Part shown: one piece after another, positions 14,206 through 17,217 of the stretch | Position numbering within the stretch: the stretch's first letter is position 1 | How the letters are laid out: every line of letters starts with the position of its first letter | Assembly: GCA_050013795.1 (NCBI GenBank) | Contig: JBEKEO010000064.1 | Location: forward strand, 1 to 17,217 | Reading direction: 5' to 3' | Source of the DNA: CAWHOW01 sp050013795 | GTDB lineage: Bacteria > Bacteroidota > Bacteroidia > Bacteroidales > CG2-30-32-10 | DNA length: 17,217 nt | The notes under the pieces: model-generated | Told to the model about the DNA's origin: nothing | Seen by the model: the letters and a program-made list of their open reading frames with translations, nothing else | Database searches by the model: none | Made by a program: the position numbers and the translations under genes

Positions 14206-16778
14206 AAGAATGCAAATGTAACAATTACTGAATCTCCTGGATATTGGAGTATAAAAGGACCCGAACTTATCATATCGGCTACATCATTTCCAGTCGTACT
14301 TGCGAAACCGGCTTCATTTCTGTTTGGACTTGTTGACAGGGCTGTATATTTGTCAACACTGCTAAAACCATATTTAATACAAATACTCGAAGGAGTATTA
14401 GTTCCATAGGATGTACCATCTTTATCAAAAGCAAAATGATGAAGCTGCCCGGAAGAAAGTAATTTTATTGCTGCATAAGTTCCTCCCTTGGTTGAATATG
14501 TATAACTCATTTTATTTGTTGCATCAAAATCAATTTGGTCATAAGCTCCATCCGGGCTAATATCAAAATCCATAAATAAGCCAGCATAAAGCGAAGACAG
14601 AGTGGTTGCACTTATATTTTTTATGGAATATTCCATAATAATAAACTTATCTTTAGGAGAAGATGCCCATGCATAAGCTTTGTTTGTCACTGCAACTCCT
14701 AATCGCGATGAACCTGCTAAGCTATCGTTAAATGCTGTTACTGCATCAAAATCGGAAACAACCGGAGGTAAAATCCTATGCGCGATTTTTATGGTTTTAA
14801 AATCAGTATCATACATTCCGGATACTTGTCCGTAAATATCATCCGACACCTGAGCAGTAGAAATACCCACAAGAAAACCACCGCAATTTAATAAAGAAGG
14901 ACTGTTATAATAAGTAAATCCAATTCCCTGTGAATAACTGGCAGGTAAGTTATATCCTGTCATTCCTTTACTGGTAAATGTTGTTGCAACTTTATTAGTA
15001 TCAATATTAAAATAATCTATGTTGACAATTATGGAAAAATATTGATATGCTTTATAACCCAAACCCTGATCATAAAATGTAAGCTTAAAATCAATTTCTG
15101 TACTTACAGGAACAGATGGCAGTATTTTAACAACAAATTGCTGACCGTTATTATTTGTCGAATCTAAAGGGCTAATCACTCCAAGGTTCGAAACAGAATC
15201 TATGATCATTGCATAAGGGCTACTGGTGCCTAATGTAACATTAAGGTACGGAGACGATGCAGCAAGATAGTTTTTGAATTCGCCGGAAATGCTTATTGTA
15301 TCGCCACCCTCAAAACTCATATTATTATGATCCTTCAACGAATTTGATGTCATAACAATTGAAGGCATATTATTTATTGTAAGCGCCTTAAACATATTAA
15401 GCCTTCCTGCACCCAACAAACCTGCGTAAGGAATATTTGCAGGAATATTGTCAATATTATCTGCGGTAACTTTTAACTGATCTTCGATTTGTATGGCAGA
15501 ATAATGAGGATGCTGGGCTTTTACAATTGCAGCAGCCCCGCAAACTATAGGAGCAGCAAAGGAAGTTCCTGATGAATGAATAAAACCAGTAATCCAATTC
15601 GACCAAACACTGTCCCCCGGAGCCGAAATACCAACATTTATTCCATAGCTTGAACCGCTTCCGGAAGGATCTATCCATTTATGATCATTTATATCTGTAG
15701 CGGCAACACTTAATACATTATCATATGAGGCAGGATACCAGGGATAAGAATCATTGGCATTGCCGCATGCTGCAACAACCAATGCATTCATGTTATTAGT
15801 AGCATAATTGACAATGTCTTGTCCATAAGGACCATCAGTGCCCTCGCTTCCCCATGAGCAATTAATAATTGAACAGTCATGCTCGGCAGCATAAACAATA
15901 CCTTCATAAGCCATTGTTAATACACCATTAGTGTCCGCAATTTTAACCGGCAGGTACCTACATTTAAAACCAACGCCTGCACCGGCATTAGAATTATCTG
16001 TTTTAGCCGCAGCTAAACCAGAAACAAAAACACCATGCCCAAGATTATGCGGTGCATTCGGATAATAATTCCATTGAGGGCTGTAGTTATTATCTGCCAA
16101 ATCATATCCATAATAATTATCTATAAAACCATCATTATCATTATCAATACCATCAATAGGATCTGCATAGTTTATTTTTATGTTATCCAATAAATCAGCG
16201 TTTGATGTATCTGTACCAGTATCAACAATACCTATCACTATATTAGTATCGCCTTGTTGAATACTCCATGCTTCATAAGCATGAATGGTTTTTAAATGCC
16301 ATTGCCTAATATAACTTGGTAAAGTAGTATCAGCATATGGGTCATTTGGAACATATAACAAATGAGGTAGGTAATGGGGTTGTACATATTCAAACATTCC
16401 TGTAGCATACAACTTATTAATTGCAGATTCCAAGGTTATATTTGAAGAATACTTACATTCATAAATTAAAGAAAGGTCAACTAGTTTCTCGCCATATTTG
16501 TTTATTCTTTCAGTAGGAGGTGTTTTTCCCGGAAACTTTGTTTTTATATTATAAGCGCCAATTACTGAAAAGATATTATTTGCTTTGAAACTGTTGATTG
16601 CCTTTTCCTGACATGATGATCTGAATTCCGGTTTTACTTTGAAAATAATGGTATTCGCCATATAATCATCTGCAGTGAAATTAGATGGCATCTTAAAATA
16701 TTTTCCCTGCGCTACTATATTTTCGCAAATGAATAATATAAACAGGAAAGTCAGATATGAGGTAAAATTTTTCTTCAT
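14196..16778 (-). CDS. Secreted subtilisin-like S8 family peptidase, truncated by frameshift before its T9SS domain
   Basis: The frame gives 860 residues from the ATG at 16778. The signal peptide runs MKKNFTSYLTFLFILFIC to about ENIVAQ. Residues about 40-140 resemble an inhibitor-like prodomain (IIFKVKPEF, LESAINKLYATGMFEYVQP). The S8 catalytic domain (about 155-475) shows the triad: Asp186 in GIVDTGTD, His248 in NLGHGVFVSG, Ser406 in SSGTSFAAP, plus the oxyanion Asn340 in AACGNAND. A DGIDNDNDGFIDN loop (209-221) looks calcium-binding. The following 380 residues are beta-sandwich modules. The frame ends early, and the sorting domain lies in another frame (13867-14205), so the product as read would reach the periplasm but lack the T9SS export signal. 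The start is the ATG after the promoter; a TTG at 16823 is the -33 element itself. Confidence 0.92.
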   Translation of the reverse strand: MKKNFTSYLTFLFILFICENIVAQGKYFKMPSNFTADDYMANTIIFKVKPEFRSSCQEKAINSFKANNIFSVIGAYNIKTKFPGKTPPTERINKYGEKLVDLSLIYECKYSSNITLESAINKLYATGMFEYVQPHYLPHLLYVPNDPYADTTLPSYIRQWHLKTIHAYEAWSIQQGDTNIVIGIVDTGTDTSNADLLDNIKINYADPIDGIDNDNDGFIDNYYGYDLADNNYSPQWNYYPNAPHNLGHGVFVSGLAAAKTDNSNAGAGVGFKCRYLPVKIADTNGVLTMAYEGIVYAAEHDCSIINCSWGSEGTDGPYGQDIVNYATNNMNALVVAACGNANDSYPWYPASYDNVLSVAATDINDHKWIDPSGSGSSYGINVGISAPGDSVWSNWITGFIHSSGTSFAAPIVCGAAAIVKAQHPHYSAIQIEDQLKVTADNIDNIPANIPYAGLLGAGRLNMFKALTINNMPSIVMTSNSLKDHNNMSFEGGDTISISGEFKNYLAASSPYLNVTLGTSSPYAMIIDSVSNLGVISPLDSTNNNGQQFVVKILPSVPVSTEIDFKLTFYDQGLGYKAYQYFSIIVNIDYFNIDTNKVATTFTSKGMTGYNLPASYSQGIGFTYYNSPSLLNCGGFLVGISTAQVSDDIYGQVSGMYDTDFKTIKIAHRILPPVVSDFDAVTAFNDSLAGSSRLGVAVTNKAYAWASSPKDKFIIMEYSIKNISATTLSSLYAGLFMDFDISPDGAYDQIDFDATNKMSYTYSTKGGTYAAIKLLSSGQLHHFAFDKDGTSYGTNTPSSICIKYGFSSVDKYTALSTSPNRNEAGFASTTGNDVADMISSGPFILQYPGDSVIVTFAFFQI

Positions 16779-16792
16779 ATTATATTTTTCGC

Positions 16793-16823
16793 CAAAGATA
16801 CAAAACAAACAATCAAAAATCAA
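16793..16823 (-). promoter_or_regulatory. Promoter of the S8 protease gene, consensus Bacteroidota type
   Basis: On the minus strand TTG (16821-16823), 20 bases, then a perfect TATCTTTG (16793-16800), 14 bases upstream of the ATG at 16778. It is the same TATCTTTG as at 1340-1347 and 3048-3055. Confidence 0.72.
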
Positions 16824-16855
16824 GGTTTATTATGATCTATTTTCTACCGGCAAAG

Positions 16856-16871
16856 CAGGCGGACAGGCAGG
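16856..16871. repeat. Short GC-rich patch with internal direct repeat
   Basis: CAGGCGGACAGGCAGG holds two copies of CAGGC three bases apart, within a GC-rich stretch (about 16845-16890) inside otherwise AT-rich intergenic DNA. No function is evident. Confidence 0.4.
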
Positions 16872-16900
16872 ACTTCCACCTCCGAAACTGCATTACAACA

Positions 16901-17026
16901 CATGTTCGGAACTCATGTTGACACACCATAAACTCATAATGACACATTATAAACTTATATTGTCACATTATGAACTCATATTGTCACATTATGAACTCAT
17001 ATTGTCACAAACTGAACTAACTACTA
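16901..17026. repeat. Second minisatellite, 21-bp period, about six copies
   Basis: Units of 21 bp run from 16901 to 17026. Units 4 and 5 (16964-17005) are identical: CACATTATGAACTC then ATATTGT. Unit 3 differs at two bases, and units 1, 2 and 6 are diverged. The sequence is unrelated to the array at 1481-1753, but the period is the same. In one plus frame it reads as heptads such as SHYELIL and THYKLIL. That frame (plus, to 17085) would begin inside the protease gene and overlap the end of the gene at 17067-17217, so I do not call it coding. The rest of the 288-base gap (16779-17066) holds the protease promoter and the GC-rich patch. Confidence 0.88.
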
Positions 17027-17066
17027 TACCTAAAGAACTTTTAACGTCACCTGTACGCTTTTTTAC

Positions 17067-17217
17067 TCACAATATATTATTATAATTCGGAATGATTTCC
17101 AGGAATGAATATCTATTTTCTATAAAGTCTATCTCGCAACAGTAATGTTCCAAACCATTTGTAACAATCAAATATTTTAATTTCAAAACCATATTGTAAC
17201 GTGCTGCTTGGTCGAAG
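17067..17217 (-). CDS. HsdR-N-domain protein (C-terminal end only; start beyond window)
   Basis: A minus-strand frame enters from the right edge and ends at TGA (17067-17069), giving about 49 residues. It contains FDQAARYNMVLKLKYLIVTN, then GLEHYCCEIDFIENRYSFLE. This matches my memory of the end of the small stand-alone protein with a type I restriction enzyme R N-terminal (HSDR_N, PD-(D/E)XK-like) domain that is conserved in Bacteroidota. The stretch ARYN followed by LIVTNG is the strand-helix-strand after the nuclease core. The catalytic residues lie outside the window. It is more likely a housekeeping protein of unknown role than part of a complete restriction system, since no hsdM or hsdS is in view. 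Confidence 0.72.
   Translation of the reverse strand, partial: FDQAARYNMVLKLKYLIVTNGLEHYCCEIDFIENRYSFLEIIPNYNNIL

Noticed and set aside
14196..14212. Programmed -1 ribosomal frameshift joining protease and T9SS domain
   Set aside because: No canonical slippery heptamer or downstream structure is visible at TTCTTTCAGATATAA; a lost T is simpler.
16779..16823. Longer protease start from a TTG at 16823
   Set aside because: That TTG is the -33 element of the promoter, and the signal peptide starts at the ATG at 16778.
16675..17085. 136-codon plus-strand frame ending in heptad repeats
   Set aside because: Its first third is antisense to the protease start and promoter, its end overlaps the HsdR-N gene, and its open state is due to the 21-bp repeat.
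17067..17217. Type I restriction system
   Set aside because: Only about 49 residues of an HsdR-N-like tail are visible; no specificity or modification subunit is seen, and the stand-alone form is common in the phylum.

Overview
The window looks like chromosomal DNA of an uncultured or little-studied Bacteroidota (the Bacteroidetes lineage). It is visibly AT-rich, and I saw no rRNA, tRNA, insertion sequence, integrase or CRISPR array. Three things support the lineage: several secreted proteins carry a type IX secretion (T9SS) C-terminal sorting domain with the IYPNP-type start; promoters repeatedly fit the Bacteroidota form TTG-N18 to N21-TAnnTTT(G/A) with almost no Shine-Dalgarno; and several genes are characteristic of the phylum (the 'asparagine synthetase B-like' lipid-free secreted protein, the DUF3822-rsmD pair, stand-alone mnmD, the small HsdR-N-domain protein).

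Layout. 1-1317 (-) is the edge-truncated 5' part of a T9SS protein built of about ten YD-like repeats. 1318-1848 is non-coding: a promoter, a 13-unit 21-bp minisatellite and a strong terminator. 1849-2652 (-) is an uncharacterised protein, with a 21-bp-spaced direct repeat upstream. rpmH (-) and nupG (+) diverge at about 3.0-3.2 kb. An asparagine synthetase B-like secreted protein and dnaB follow (both -). At 7.5-8.3 kb (-) lies a DnaQ-like 3'-5' exonuclease gene with an in-frame UAA just before its last catalytic motif; it diverges from mnmD (+) across a perfect 26-bp palindrome. 9131-11131 (+) is a second T9SS cargo. A minus-strand block then runs from 16.8 kb down to 11.1 kb: a subtilisin-like S8 protease with its T9SS domain cut off by a frameshift, a DUF4010/MgtC-like membrane protein, DUF3822 and rsmD. 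The right edge holds a second 21-bp-period minisatellite and the 3' end of an HsdR-N-domain protein.

Functionally this is mostly housekeeping (replicative helicase, ribosomal protein bL34, rRNA and tRNA methylation, nucleoside uptake) mixed with secreted surface or extracellular proteins. I see no convincing new defence or mobile system. The points most worth a second look are two single-base-type lesions (nonsense in the exonuclease, frameshift in the protease), the palindrome placed symmetrically between two divergent -7 elements, and three unrelated sequence elements that share a 21-bp period. All family names are from memory and sequence reading; no database search was run.
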